Shown here in pieces: positions 25,213 to 34,144 of a stretch of DNA of 64,000 nt. The position numbers were made by a program, and so were the translations under genes. Under the pieces are notes generated by a model that was given only the letters and a program-made list of their open reading frames with translations, had not been told where the DNA came from and made no database searches. Source of the DNA: Proteobacteria bacterium UBA6503 (GTDB lineage: Bacteria > Pseudomonadota > Alphaproteobacteria > UBA1280 > UBA6503); the NCBI GenBank assembly GCA_002436405.1, contig DJLZ01000005.1, forward strand, positions 124,001-188,000, given 5' to 3'. Positions within the stretch are counted from its first letter, which is position 1. Each line of letters opens with the position of its first letter.

Positions 25213-26663
25213 TGCTCAACTGGGGGGCGATTTTCCATATCCTAGGGTGGCTTATGGGGGGCTTTGGCCTTGCCATGCTTATCCCTGCGGGTGTGGCATT
25301 GCTCTACCATGAAACCATTTGGCTTTCGTTTATCGAGTCATCAATCCTAACCTGCTTTATTGGCGGCAACCTTATGTTCTTGAACAAAGGTGCCCCAAAA
25401 ACCCTTAACCACAAAGACGGCTTTATGCTTACAACCCTCACATGGCTAATTATGGGCCTATTGGGGGCTATGCCGCTGTACTTTACGGGGATTGTACCTT
25501 CGTTTATTGATGCGGCGTTTGAGTCATTCTCTGGCCTTACAACCACAGGTGCTACGGTGCTAACAGGCCTAGATGATATGTCGAAAGGTATTTTGTTTTG
25601 GCGTGCCTTGCTGCAATGGCTAGGGGGCATGGGTGTAGTTGTTTTGGCGATTGCGATTTTGCCATTCCTTGGTATTGGCGGGATGCAGATTTACAAAACC
25701 GAAATGGCCGGTGTTGTTAAAGATAAGCTGCAACCCCGTATGCAAGAAACTGCAAAGCTTTTGTGGGGTGTTTACCTTTTTATTACGGCAATGTGCGCCA
25801 CATATTACTTCATGTTTGGCATGGGCGCATTTGATGCCATTTGCCACGCATTCACCACTATTGCTACAGGTGGCTTTGCAAACTACGACAACTCATTTGG
25901 CCATTACGATACCCCTGTTCTTGAGTGGGGTTGTATCTTCTTTATGCTGATGGGTGGGGCAAACTTTGCCTTGCACTACACGGCACTGCACCGCCTAAGC
26001 CTTAAAGGCTACAAAAAGGATCAAGAGTTTAAGCTTTACGTTATTTGCTTGCTGGCGATTAGTGTCGCTGTGTTTATTTCATGGGGGCTAACCCTTGGTA
26101 ACTTTGCAGAAGCCAGCTTCCGAGAGTCACTATTTAGTGTGGTTTCAGTTGCTACAACAACGGGCTACGCCACGCTTGATTACGAGCATTGGTCATCATT
26201 TGTATGCATGACGATGATTATTGTGATGTGTTGGGGTGGTTGTTCAGGTTCGACTGCAGGTGGTCTTAAGATGATGCGTGTAATGCTGATTGCAAAACAA
26301 GGCCAGCGCGAGCTTACACGTCTTATGCACCCTCGCAGTATTCAAGCGATGAAAATTAATGGTATTCCTATTTCAGAAGAAGTACGCCAAACAGTTTGGA
26401 GTTTCGTAGGCCTGTTCTTTGCTGTATTTGCCGTTTTAACTATGTGCCTTTCGTTTATGGGTATCCCGATGATTGAGGCATTTTCGGCTGTTGCGGCAAC
26501 AATTACATCAGCGGGCCCAGGCTTAGGCGAGGTTGGCCCTGCGGGTAACTATTCACACGTGCCGCAAACGGCTAAGGTACTGCTTTGCTTCTCGATGGTT
26601 GTTGGCCGTCTTGAAATGTTTACTGTGCTTGTGGTGCTTTCACCCGGGTTTTGGAGGCGCTAA
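25212..26663 (+). CDS. trkH: Trk potassium uptake channel subunit TrkH (copy 1)
   Basis: 483 residues, inner-membrane K+ translocating subunit. The four pore loops are visible with their filter glycines: TTTGAT near residue 110, TGGFAN near residue 220, TTTGYAT near residue 315 and SAGPGLG near residue 434. CSGSTAGGLK near residue 346 is the gating-loop region. It overlaps trkA by one base and is followed after two bases by a second trkH of the same length with extensive identity. Confidence 0.95.
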   Translation: MLNWGAIFHILGWLMGGFGLAMLIPAGVALLYHETIWLSFIESSILTCFIGGNLMFLNKGAPKTLNHKDGFMLTTLTWLIMGLLGAMPLYFTGIVPSFIDAAFESFSGLTTTGATVLTGLDDMSKGILFWRALLQWLGGMGVVVLAIAILPFLGIGGMQIYKTEMAGVVKDKLQPRMQETAKLLWGVYLFITAMCATYYFMFGMGAFDAICHAFTTIATGGFANYDNSFGHYDTPVLEWGCIFFMLMGGANFALHYTALHRLSLKGYKKDQEFKLYVICLLAISVAVFISWGLTLGNFAEASFRESLFSVVSVATTTGYATLDYEHWSSFVCMTMIIVMCWGGCSGSTAGGLKMMRVMLIAKQGQRELTRLMHPRSIQAMKINGIPISEEVRQTVWSFVGLFFAVFAVLTMCLSFMGIPMIEAFSAVAATITSAGPGLGEVGPAGNYSHVPQTAKVLLCFSMVVGRLEMFTVLVVLSPGFWRR

Positions 26664-26665
26664 CC

Positions 26666-28117
26666 ATGTTGCATTACGGCGCAGTTTTACACATTCTAGG
26701 TTGGCTTATGGGCGGCTTTGGCGCAGCTATGCTTGTGCCTGCTGGGGTTTCGCTGTACTACGGCGAGCATCACGCCATGGCGTTTGTAACTTCTGCCATT
26801 ATGTCGTTCTTTATTGGCGGCAACCTTATGTTTATGAACAAAGGTAAGGTGAAGTCGCTCAGCCATAAAGATGGCTTCTTGCTAACGGCTCTTACGTGGA
26901 CTGTGCTTGGTTTACTGGGGGCTATGCCAATGTATATCTCAGACGTTACACCGTCACTTGTGGATGCTATTTTTGAGTCATTCTCGGGCCTAACCACAAC
27001 AGGTGCGACCGTAATTGTAGGGCTTGATGATCTTTCAAAAGGTATTTTGTTCTGGCGCGCACTGCTACAGTGGCTAGGTGGTATGGGTGTGGTTGTATTG
27101 GCTATTGCGATTCTGCCGTTCTTGGGGATTGGTGGTATGCAGCTGTATAAAACCGAAATGCCCGGCGTTGTGAAAGATAAGCTGCAACCACGCTTGCAAG
27201 AAACTGCTAAGCTTTTGTGGGTGGTTTACCTACTTCTTACAACAACCTGTGCTGTGGCGTACCACATTATGGGTATGTCAATTTTTGATGCAATTTGCCA
27301 TTCATTTACCACTGTGGCTATTGGTGGCTTTGCAAACTATGACCAATCATTTGGCCACTTTGCCAACCCTAACCTTGAGTGGGTGGCCATTATCTTTATG
27401 TTTATTGGTGGTACCAACTATGTGCTTCACTACACGGCCCTTAATAAACGTAGCCTTAAAATGTACTGGGAAAATACAGAGTTTCGTTACTACACATTTT
27501 ACGTAGCTGCAGCGACGCTGTTTGCTGGTATCTCGTACGTGATTGTGCACCACGGCACCGAAGGCTTTAGCCTAAAAGCTGTATTGTTTAATATTGTTTC
27601 AATCGTAACCACAACGGGTTACGCCACCCATGACTATAGCGAGTGGCCGGTATTTGTGCCTATGTTGCTGCTTATTCTAATGTTCTTTGGTGGGTGTTCA
27701 GGGTCAACATCTGGTGGTCTTAAAGTGCTACGTGTGATGCTTATTGCAAAGCAAGGCCAGCGCGAGCTACGCCGTTTGCGCCACCCACGAAGTATTCAGC
27801 ATGTAAAAGTACAAGGCCATACTGTAGGTGATGATGTGCTTGAAACTGTATGGAGTTTCGTGGGCCTGTTCTTCTTTACATTCGCCGTGCTTTCGCTGGC
27901 ATTAACCTTTATGGGGATTGACCTTATTACCGCCATTTCAGCCGCGGCAGCCACCATTACCAACACAGGCCCAGGCTTGGGTGAGGTTGGCCCTGCGGGT
28001 AACTACGCAGGCTTGCCAGCAGCGGCTAAAGTACTGCTTTGCTTCTCAATGGTTGTGGGCCGTCTTGAGATTTTCACCATCCTTGTTATTTTCACCCCAC
28101 AATTCTGGAGACGATAA
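26666..28117 (+). CDS. trkH: Trk potassium uptake channel subunit TrkH (copy 2)
   Basis: 483 residues, a tandem duplicate of the upstream trkH. The ATG at 26666 is chosen because GGAGG at 26653-26657 precedes it and MLHYGAVLHILGWLMGG then lines up with the start of copy 1. The filter glycines are kept (TTTGATV, IGGFAN, TTTGYAT, NTGPGLG); loops 2 and 4 differ slightly from copy 1. The most divergent region is the middle membrane segments (about 270-310). TrkH works as a dimer, so a heterodimer or two channels of different affinity are possible. The last base is shared with the HAD gene. Confidence 0.95.
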   Translation: MLHYGAVLHILGWLMGGFGAAMLVPAGVSLYYGEHHAMAFVTSAIMSFFIGGNLMFMNKGKVKSLSHKDGFLLTALTWTVLGLLGAMPMYISDVTPSLVDAIFESFSGLTTTGATVIVGLDDLSKGILFWRALLQWLGGMGVVVLAIAILPFLGIGGMQLYKTEMPGVVKDKLQPRLQETAKLLWVVYLLLTTTCAVAYHIMGMSIFDAICHSFTTVAIGGFANYDQSFGHFANPNLEWVAIIFMFIGGTNYVLHYTALNKRSLKMYWENTEFRYYTFYVAAATLFAGISYVIVHHGTEGFSLKAVLFNIVSIVTTTGYATHDYSEWPVFVPMLLLILMFFGGCSGSTSGGLKVLRVMLIAKQGQRELRRLRHPRSIQHVKVQGHTVGDDVLETVWSFVGLFFFTFAVLSLALTFMGIDLITAISAAAATITNTGPGLGEVGPAGNYAGLPAAAKVLLCFSMVVGRLEIFTILVIFTPQFWRR

Positions 28118-28761
28118 TGAGCAAAGTCATTGTATGGGACTGGGACGGTACACTGGTTGATAGTTTTGAAACCATCCGCCAAGCCTATAATGCCGCCCGC
28201 ACCAAGTTTGGCCTGCCTGCATGGTCACTTGAAGAAACACATATTAACGTGGCGCTTTCAGGGCGTGATGTCTTCCCGAAGATGTTTGGTGAGAACGCTG
28301 AAGAAGCCTCAACTATCTTTTATAAAACCTACGAAGAGATGGCCGCCAAAACCGTCGTTGCAAAGCCCGACCGTGGCAACATGCTTGAACGCACAAGCGC
28401 CATGGGTATCGAACACGTGATTGTAAGCAACAAGCGTGGCGATATTCTGCGTGAAGAGTGCGAGGCTTTGGGATGGAACTCATTTTTCAAAGCAATCGTT
28501 GGGGCAGGGGATGCTGTTACGGATAAACCATCGCCAGCACCCGTAACTTTGGCTTATGAACAAGCGAACATTAAGCCTGATGCAAGCCATATTATGATTG
28601 GTGATACCCCTGTTGATGGTCATACAGCAAAGGCTGCAGGCATTAAAGGTTTGTTGCTCTCAGGCGAAACACGTGAAGCCGCTGACCTTGAAGGTGAGGC
28701 TGATTATATTATGGAATACAAAATGTTAGAGCCATTCTTGCAAAAGTACTGGGGGTTGTAA
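28117..28761 (+). CDS. HAD-superfamily hydrolase (phosphoglycolate phosphatase-like)
   Basis: 214 residues. The catalytic DWDGTLVDSFE lies at residue 6, the second motif VSNKRGD near residue 106 and the metal-binding GDTPVDGHTAKAAG near residue 168. The cap helices fit the phosphoglycolate phosphatase/Gph group of phosphomonoesterases; the substrate is unknown. Motif I has W between the two Asp (DWDGT) where F is usual. It overlaps the second trkH by one base, so it is expressed with the K+ uptake genes. Confidence 0.85.
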   Translation: MSKVIVWDWDGTLVDSFETIRQAYNAARTKFGLPAWSLEETHINVALSGRDVFPKMFGENAEEASTIFYKTYEEMAAKTVVAKPDRGNMLERTSAMGIEHVIVSNKRGDILREECEALGWNSFFKAIVGAGDAVTDKPSPAPVTLAYEQANIKPDASHIMIGDTPVDGHTAKAAGIKGLLLSGETREAADLEGEADYIMEYKMLEPFLQKYWGL

Positions 28762-28858
28762 AAATTGGTTCAAATCACCATTTATATATTGCAAGAGAAG
28801 CATAAATAAATCACCCTTATTGAAAAGGGCCTTTAATAAAAATAAAAAGGAAAACAAA

Positions 28859-29119
28859 ATGGCCGGCAATACGCAAAAGCAAAACCTGCAAGACGCATTC
28901 CTGAACCACGTCCGTAAAAACCGTTCTCAGGTAACGGTGTTTCTTGTGAATGGTGTTAAACTGCAGGGTGTTATTACTTGGTTTGATAACTTCTCAATGC
29001 TTCTAACCCGTGATGGTTACACACAAATGATCTACAAACATGCAATCTCAACGGTTATGCCGATTGAAGAGATGAGCATGTACGACATTGTGGGCGACGA
29101 AAACCACGGTAACCAATAG
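28859..29119 (+). CDS. hfq: RNA chaperone Hfq
   Basis: 86 residues from the ATG at 28859, behind AAAAAGGAAAAC. An upstream in-frame start would add a Lys/Asn-rich extension not seen in Hfq. It has Sm motif 1 (VFLVNGVKLQGVITWFDNFS) and the Sm2 YKHAIST, and starts MAGNTQKQNLQDAFLN as alphaproteobacterial Hfq does. It binds small RNAs and mRNAs. The C-terminal tail is short. A small CCCTT/AAGGG hairpin (about 28812-28828) lies in the leader. hflX follows after 17 bases, the usual arrangement. Confidence 0.97.
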   Translation: MAGNTQKQNLQDAFLNHVRKNRSQVTVFLVNGVKLQGVITWFDNFSMLLTRDGYTQMIYKHAISTVMPIEEMSMYDIVGDENHGNQ

Positions 29120-29136
29120 GTTAAATATTCTCTAAA

Positions 29137-30414
29137 ATGGTCTATATCACTGAGCCAGAACCCACTTTATGTGGCGTGCTACACGTTGTTATGCCTGAAG
29201 ATGCAAAGTCTTCAGACGATGAAATGCGCGTGCCTGAAAGCCGCCTAGAAGAAGCCGCAAACCTTTGCGAGGCCTTGCCCGTAAAGCTTGTTTGGCGCGA
29301 TAAAGTAAAGCTGAGCAAAATCAGCTCTCGTACGCTATTGGGTAAAGGTAAGGTTGAAGAACTTGCCGAACTTATGCACGAGAAGGAAATTGACCTTCTG
29401 GTGGTAAACGCCAACCTTTCACCCACGCAGCAGCGTAACCTTGAGGTTGCCCTTAAAGTTAAGGTGATTGACCGTACGGGCCTTATTCTTGAAATTTTTG
29501 CCGACCGTGCACAAACCCATGCGGGTCGCCTTCAGGTTGAAATGGCCATGCTGCAATACCAAGCTAACCGCCTTGTGCGTGCCTGGACCCACTTGGAGCG
29601 TCAGCGTGGTGGCCTAGGTAAAACTGGTGGCCCTGGTGAGCGCCAGATTGAGCTTGACCGCCGTATGATTCGTGATCAAATCGACCGCGTTAAAACACAG
29701 CTTGATGATGTTGAGAAAACCCGTGCCTTGCACCGTAAGGGCCGCGTAAAATCAGGCCTGCCTGTGGTGGCTCTTGTGGGCTATACCAACGCCGGTAAAT
29801 CAACACTGTTTAATGCAGTCTCAGGGGCAGATGCCTTTGTGAAGGATATGCTCTTTGCCACGCTTGATCCACTGATGCGTAAAATTAAGCTAAATTCAGG
29901 CCGTGAGGTTATTTTCTCAGATACTGTGGGGTTTGTTTCAGACCTACCGCACGAACTTGTAAAAGCCTTCCATGCGACGCTTGAAGAGGTGGTGCACGCA
30001 GACTTGCTGCTTCATGTGCATGATGCCTCAAGCGACGAAGCCCAAATGCAGGACCAAGACGTGAAAGACGTGCTTGAGTCTATTGGTGCCGATAAGCTGC
30101 CAAAGCTAAACATTTATAACAAGCAAGACCTTGCCCGTGAAAACCCCGAGCTTGACCATACATGGGAAGAGCCTGACGGCGTTGAAACTGCCGCCGCTAC
30201 AGGCGAGGGGATTGATAAAGTGCACGACGCTATTGAAGCCTTTTTCGCAGCGTCTGAAAAACCATTTACATTTAAAGTGCCAGCATCAGAAGGGCGTAAG
30301 CTTGCATGGCTACAAGCCCACGGCGAAGTGACCAGTATGGAGCTTGATGGCGATACTTATGATGTTGAGGTTGTGCTGGCAGAAGAAGATGCCGCCATAT
30401 TTGAGACAATGTAA
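29137..30414 (+). CDS. hflX: Ribosome-associated GTPase HflX
   Basis: 425 residues. The N-terminal HflX domain has LLGKGKVEELA near residue 67 and LSPTQQRNLE, followed by the glycine-rich RQRGGLGKTGGPGERQIELD near residue 154. The G domain has G1 GYTNAGKSTLFN near residue 213, G3 DTVGFVSDLP near residue 267 and G4 NKQD near residue 328. It splits stalled or heat-damaged ribosomes. The start is ATG 29137 with no clear ribosome site, so translation may be coupled to hfq. Confidence 0.96.
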   Translation: MVYITEPEPTLCGVLHVVMPEDAKSSDDEMRVPESRLEEAANLCEALPVKLVWRDKVKLSKISSRTLLGKGKVEELAELMHEKEIDLLVVNANLSPTQQRNLEVALKVKVIDRTGLILEIFADRAQTHAGRLQVEMAMLQYQANRLVRAWTHLERQRGGLGKTGGPGERQIELDRRMIRDQIDRVKTQLDDVEKTRALHRKGRVKSGLPVVALVGYTNAGKSTLFNAVSGADAFVKDMLFATLDPLMRKIKLNSGREVIFSDTVGFVSDLPHELVKAFHATLEEVVHADLLLHVHDASSDEAQMQDQDVKDVLESIGADKLPKLNIYNKQDLARENPELDHTWEEPDGVETAAATGEGIDKVHDAIEAFFAASEKPFTFKVPASEGRKLAWLQAHGEVTSMELDGDTYDVEVVLAEEDAAIFETM

Positions 30415-30440
30415 GCCAAATGTATAGCCACCCTTATTTT

Positions 30441-30468
30441 AATGCCCCTTGATGGGGCATTTTTTTAT
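30441..30468 (+). terminator. Rho-independent terminator of the hfq-hflX unit
   Basis: Arms AATGCCCC / GGGGCATT with loop TTGAT and a following run of seven T. Confidence 0.88.
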
Positions 30469-30487
30469 AAAAAAATAACAGTAAAAC

Positions 30488-30541
30488 TTGCAAGCTCGGC
30501 TCAAAATAGTATATTAGCACTCATATAGGTTTGAGTGCTAA
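30488..30541 (+). promoter_or_regulatory. groES promoter with CIRCE operator (10-base spacer)
   Basis: TTGCAA at 30488 and TATATT at 30510 (spacer 16) form a likely promoter. Overlapping the -10 box and start point is the HrcA operator CIRCE: TTAGCACTC at 30514-30522 and GAGTGCTAA at 30533-30541. Both nine-base arms are perfect, but the spacer is 10 bases instead of the usual 9. HrcA should repress groESL here until heat stress. Confidence 0.85.
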
Positions 30542-30599
30542 AAACAACATGGCACCAAACGTAAACAAAATACTAATTTTAGCAAATGAGGTTATACCA

Positions 30600-30899
30600 A
30601 TGACTACATTGAACATCCGCCCATTGCATGATCGTGTGATCATCAAACGCCTGGCTGAAGAACAAAAAACAGCAGGCGGCATCATCATCCCTGATAGCGC
30701 AAAAGAAAAGCCAACAGAAGGTGAAGTTGTTGCTGTTGGTAACGGCGCGATTACCTCTGAAGGTTCAGTACGTCCACTAGAAGTTAAAGTGGGTGACAAG
30801 GTCCTATTCGAAAAATGGGGTGCTACTGAAGTAAAAATGAACGGTGAAGAATTCCTCGTAATGACGGAAGATAAAATCATCGCCGTAATGACTAAGTAA
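30600..30899 (+). CDS. groES: Co-chaperonin GroES
   Basis: 99 residues. The ATG at 30600 gives MTTLNIRPLHDRVIIKR, the family start; an in-frame upstream start at 30531 would lie inside the CIRCE element. The mobile loop (EEQKTAGGIIIPDSAKEKP, residues about 18-36) that docks on GroEL is intact. The leader from CIRCE to the ATG is about 58 bases. groEL follows after 77 bases. Confidence 0.97.
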   Translation: MTTLNIRPLHDRVIIKRLAEEQKTAGGIIIPDSAKEKPTEGEVVAVGNGAITSEGSVRPLEVKVGDKVLFEKWGATEVKMNGEEFLVMTEDKIIAVMTK

Positions 30900-30976
30900 A
30901 TCATAAATAATTTATTTAAGTCATTTACTTAAATTTATTAGTTAAACTAAAAAATTAAGCAAAAAAGGATACTAAA

Positions 30977-32638
30977 ATGAGCGCAAAAGACATTCGTTTT
31001 AGCGAAGACGCACGCCAACAAATGCTAAAAGGCGTTAACACTTTGGCTGATGCTGTTAAAGCAACTCTAGGGCCAAAAGGTCGCCACGTACTACTCGACA
31101 AATCATTCGGTGCACCACGTGTAACGAAGGATGGTGTTTCAGTAGCAAAAGAAATTACTCTGAAAAACAAATTTGAAAACATGGGTGCCCAAATGGTGCG
31201 TGAAGTTGCTAGCAAAACAGCTGACGTTGCTGGCGACGGCACAACCACTGCAACAGTGCTTTCACAAGCTATCTTCCGTGAAGGTGTTAAAGCTGTTGCC
31301 GCTGGCATGAACCCAATGGACCTTAAACGCGGTATCGACATGGCTGTTGAAGCTATCGTTGAAGACCTAGGTAAGCGCAAGCGCGCTGTTGCTGGTAAAG
31401 CTGAAATTGCACAAGTTGCAACAATCTCAGCCAACGGCGACACTCGCATCGGTGAAATTATCGCCGAAGCGATGGAAGTTGTAGGTAAAGAAGGTGTTAT
31501 CACTGTTGAAGAAGCTAAGGGCCTAGAGACAACCCTTGATACTGTTAAAGGTATGCAGTTCGACCGTGGTTACCTATCACCATACTTCTCAACCAACATG
31601 GAGAAAATGGTTGCTGAACTAGATAACCCATTCATCCTAGTAACTGACCGCAAGATCAGCAACATGCAGCAAATCCTTCCTCTACTTGAAGGTGCTGTAC
31701 AAGCAGGCCGTAGCCTACTTATCGTAGCTGAAGATATTGAAGGCGAAGCTTTGGCAACACTAGTTGTTAACAAGCTACGTGGTGGCCTAAAAGTTGCTGC
31801 TGTTAAAGCCCCAGGCTTTGGTGACCGTCGTAAAGCTATGCTTGAAGACATCGCTACACTAACAGGCGCGACTTTCGCTTCAGAAGAGCTAGGCATTTCA
31901 CTTGAAAGCCTAACCCTAGATAGCCTAGGTACTGCAAAGTCAGTAACAATCACTAAAGACGCGACAACTGTTGTTGACGGCGCTGGTGACAAAAAAGCTG
32001 TTGAATCTCGTGTTGAGCAAATCCGTGCTCAAATCGAAGCTACTTCATCAGACTACGACCGTGAAAAACTACAAGAGCGCCTAGCTAAGCTAGCTGGCGG
32101 TGTTGCAGTAATCAACATCGGTGGTGCGACTGAAATTGAAGTGAAAGAAAAGAAAGACCGTATCGACGACGCTCTTGCTGCAACACGTGCTGCAGTTGAA
32201 GAAGGCGTTGTACCAGGTGGCGGTGTTGCACTTCTACGTGCGCTACCAACACTTGATGGTCTTAATGCTTCAAACAACGACCAAAAAACAGGTATCGACA
32301 TTGTGCGTCGTGCTATCCAAGCACCACTACGCACAATCGCAACAAACGCTGGCGTAGACGGCTCAATTATCATCGGTAAAGTTCTTGAAATGAAGAAAGA
32401 AACCGAAGGTTACAACGCTGCCACGAACGAGTTTGTTGACATGTTCGACGCTGGTATCATTGACCCAACTAAAGTTGTGCGTACTGCCCTGCAAGACGCT
32501 GCTTCAGTTGCGGGCCTAATGATTACAACCGAAGTTATGGTAACCGACTACCCAACTGATGAGTCTAAAGCTGGCATGCCTGATATGTCTGCTATGGGCG
32601 GCATGGGTGGTATGGGCGGCATGATGGGTGGTATGTAA
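30977..32638 (+). CDS. groEL: Chaperonin GroEL
   Basis: 553 residues, ATP-driven protein-folding chamber. ATP-site stretches are LGPKGRHVLLDKSFGAP near residue 31 and DGTTTATVL near residue 87. The signature AAVEEGVVPGGG lies near residue 407. It ends in the Gly-Gly-Met tail typical of GroEL. Leucine codon CTA is frequent, as in pdhABC and ntrX. It starts at ATG 30977 behind AAAAAAGGATAC. Confidence 0.98.
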   Translation: MSAKDIRFSEDARQQMLKGVNTLADAVKATLGPKGRHVLLDKSFGAPRVTKDGVSVAKEITLKNKFENMGAQMVREVASKTADVAGDGTTTATVLSQAIFREGVKAVAAGMNPMDLKRGIDMAVEAIVEDLGKRKRAVAGKAEIAQVATISANGDTRIGEIIAEAMEVVGKEGVITVEEAKGLETTLDTVKGMQFDRGYLSPYFSTNMEKMVAELDNPFILVTDRKISNMQQILPLLEGAVQAGRSLLIVAEDIEGEALATLVVNKLRGGLKVAAVKAPGFGDRRKAMLEDIATLTGATFASEELGISLESLTLDSLGTAKSVTITKDATTVVDGAGDKKAVESRVEQIRAQIEATSSDYDREKLQERLAKLAGGVAVINIGGATEIEVKEKKDRIDDALAATRAAVEEGVVPGGGVALLRALPTLDGLNASNNDQKTGIDIVRRAIQAPLRTIATNAGVDGSIIIGKVLEMKKETEGYNAATNEFVDMFDAGIIDPTKVVRTALQDAASVAGLMITTEVMVTDYPTDESKAGMPDMSAMGGMGGMGGMMGGM

Positions 32639-32664
32639 TCCATCGGCTTTCCATATACCGAATA

Positions 32665-32696
32665 AAACGGGCAGCTTCGGCTGCCCGTTTTTTTTA
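32665..32696 (+). terminator. Rho-independent terminator of groESL
   Basis: Arms AAACGGGCAG / CTGCCCGTTT closing on the stable CTTCGG loop, followed by about eight T. Confidence 0.92.
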
Positions 32697-32710
32697 TTGC
32701 GTGATTTTAT

Positions 32711-32739
32711 TTGCGCCATGCAGGTTCGTTCATTAATCT
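32711..32739 (+). promoter_or_regulatory. Predicted hmgA promoter, possibly giving a leaderless mRNA
   Basis: TTGCGC at 32711 and TAATCT at 32734 with a 17-base spacer. The -10 box ends seven bases before the hmgA ATG at 32746, so the usual start point would coincide with the ATG. No ribosome-binding sequence lies between. Confidence 0.4.
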
Positions 32740-32745
32740 ATTGTT

Positions 32746-34050
32746 ATGAAAAGCAAGAACACATATTCCTACATGACGGGCTTCGGCAATGAGTTTGCCT
32801 CTGAAGCGATTGAAAACACCCTTCCTAAAGGGCAAAACAACCCACAGCAGGTGGCGCACGGCCTTTATGCCGAACAGCTAACAGGCAGCGCTTTTACAGC
32901 GCCTCGTGGTCATAACTTGCGTTCTTGGCTTTATCGTATTCGTCCTTCAGTGGTGCATGGAAAATTTGAACCGTACACCCAAAAAACATGGCTTTCAGCC
33001 CCGTTTGAAGGTGATGTCTCACCAAACCAACTGCGCTGGGATGCGCCTGAATTTCCTAAAAACCCTATTTGCTTCCTTGATGCCATGCACACCGTTGCTG
33101 GCGGCGGGGCAGGGGCTGCACTGGGCCTAACAGGTCTTGCCATTCATACCTATGCCATTACCAACAGCATGGGTGCATACTTTTACAATGCTGATGGTGA
33201 ACTGCTGATTGTTCCGCAAGAAGGTGCGCTTGATGTGCACACCGAAATGGGCAATCTGTATGTTGAACCAAAAGAGATTTGTGTAATTCCACGGGGCGTA
33301 AAGTTCCGTGTATATCTACCTGAAGGGCAAAAACAAGCCCGTGGTTACGTGTGCGAAAACTACGGCCAACCGTTTGAATTACCTAGCCTTGGCCCTATTG
33401 GTGCCAATGGCCTTGCTAACCCGCGCGATTTTGAAACCCCCGTTGCCGCCTACGAAGATAAGGCTGAAAAAGCCCGTCTTGTTGCCAAAATGGCTGGTAA
33501 GTTTTGGGTGGTTGAACTTCAGCATTCACCGCTTGATGTTGTGGCATGGCACGGCAACTATGCGCCGTACAAATATGAGCTTACAGCCTTTAACACCATG
33601 AACACCGTAAGCTTTGATCATCCTGATCCGTCAATTTTCACCGTGCTTACATCGCCAAGTACCGTTGAAGGTGTGGCTAATGTTGATTTTGTTATCTTCC
33701 CGCCACGTTGGATGGTGGCCGAAAATACCTTCCGCCCGCCGTACTACCACCGCAATTTGATGAGTGAGTTTATGGGCCTTATTGAAGGCCAGTACGATGC
33801 TAAAGAAGAAGGTTTTGTACCCGGCGGCAGCAGCTTGCATAACCAGATGAGTGCCCACGGCCCTGATGCCCAAACCTTTGAAAAAGCCTCAAAAGCCAAG
33901 CTAACACCTGAAAAACAAGAGGGCACAATGGCCTTTATGTTTGAAAGCCGGTTGCTACTGCACCCAACCCAGCAAGCCATGGATGCTAAAACCCTACAGG
34001 GTGATTATGCTGCTTGCTGGCAGGGCTTAAAGGCGCATTTCTCTAAATAA
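32746..34050 (+). CDS. hmgA: Homogentisate 1,2-dioxygenase
   Basis: 434 residues, the usual length. Starts SYMTGFGNEFASEA, the family opening (YMSGFGNEF). It opens the ring of homogentisate in tyrosine breakdown with a non-haem iron. The iron-site region is near the C-terminus: PPYYHRNLMSEFMGLI near residue 330 and HNQMSAHGPD near residue 365. The other steps (HPPD, isomerase) are not adjacent; a fumarylacetoacetate hydrolase-family gene is at 61313. No ribosome site is seen before the ATG. Confidence 0.96.
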   Translation: MKSKNTYSYMTGFGNEFASEAIENTLPKGQNNPQQVAHGLYAEQLTGSAFTAPRGHNLRSWLYRIRPSVVHGKFEPYTQKTWLSAPFEGDVSPNQLRWDAPEFPKNPICFLDAMHTVAGGGAGAALGLTGLAIHTYAITNSMGAYFYNADGELLIVPQEGALDVHTEMGNLYVEPKEICVIPRGVKFRVYLPEGQKQARGYVCENYGQPFELPSLGPIGANGLANPRDFETPVAAYEDKAEKARLVAKMAGKFWVVELQHSPLDVVAWHGNYAPYKYELTAFNTMNTVSFDHPDPSIFTVLTSPSTVEGVANVDFVIFPPRWMVAENTFRPPYYHRNLMSEFMGLIEGQYDAKEEGFVPGGSSLHNQMSAHGPDAQTFEKASKAKLTPEKQEGTMAFMFESRLLLHPTQQAMDAKTLQGDYAACWQGLKAHFSK

Positions 34051-34144
34051 GATAACACCTTGCGATAGCATGGGATTTCCCGCATAATAGTGGGTACGTA
34101 ATTCCTTATCTTTTTTATCTTTCTCTTCACACATTGGAATCATT

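Noticed and set aside
30531..30599. Longer groES N-terminus
   Set aside because: It would begin inside the CIRCE operator and has no family support.
32590..32638. GGM repeat at the end of groEL as a repeat element
   Set aside because: This is the normal C-terminal tail of GroEL.
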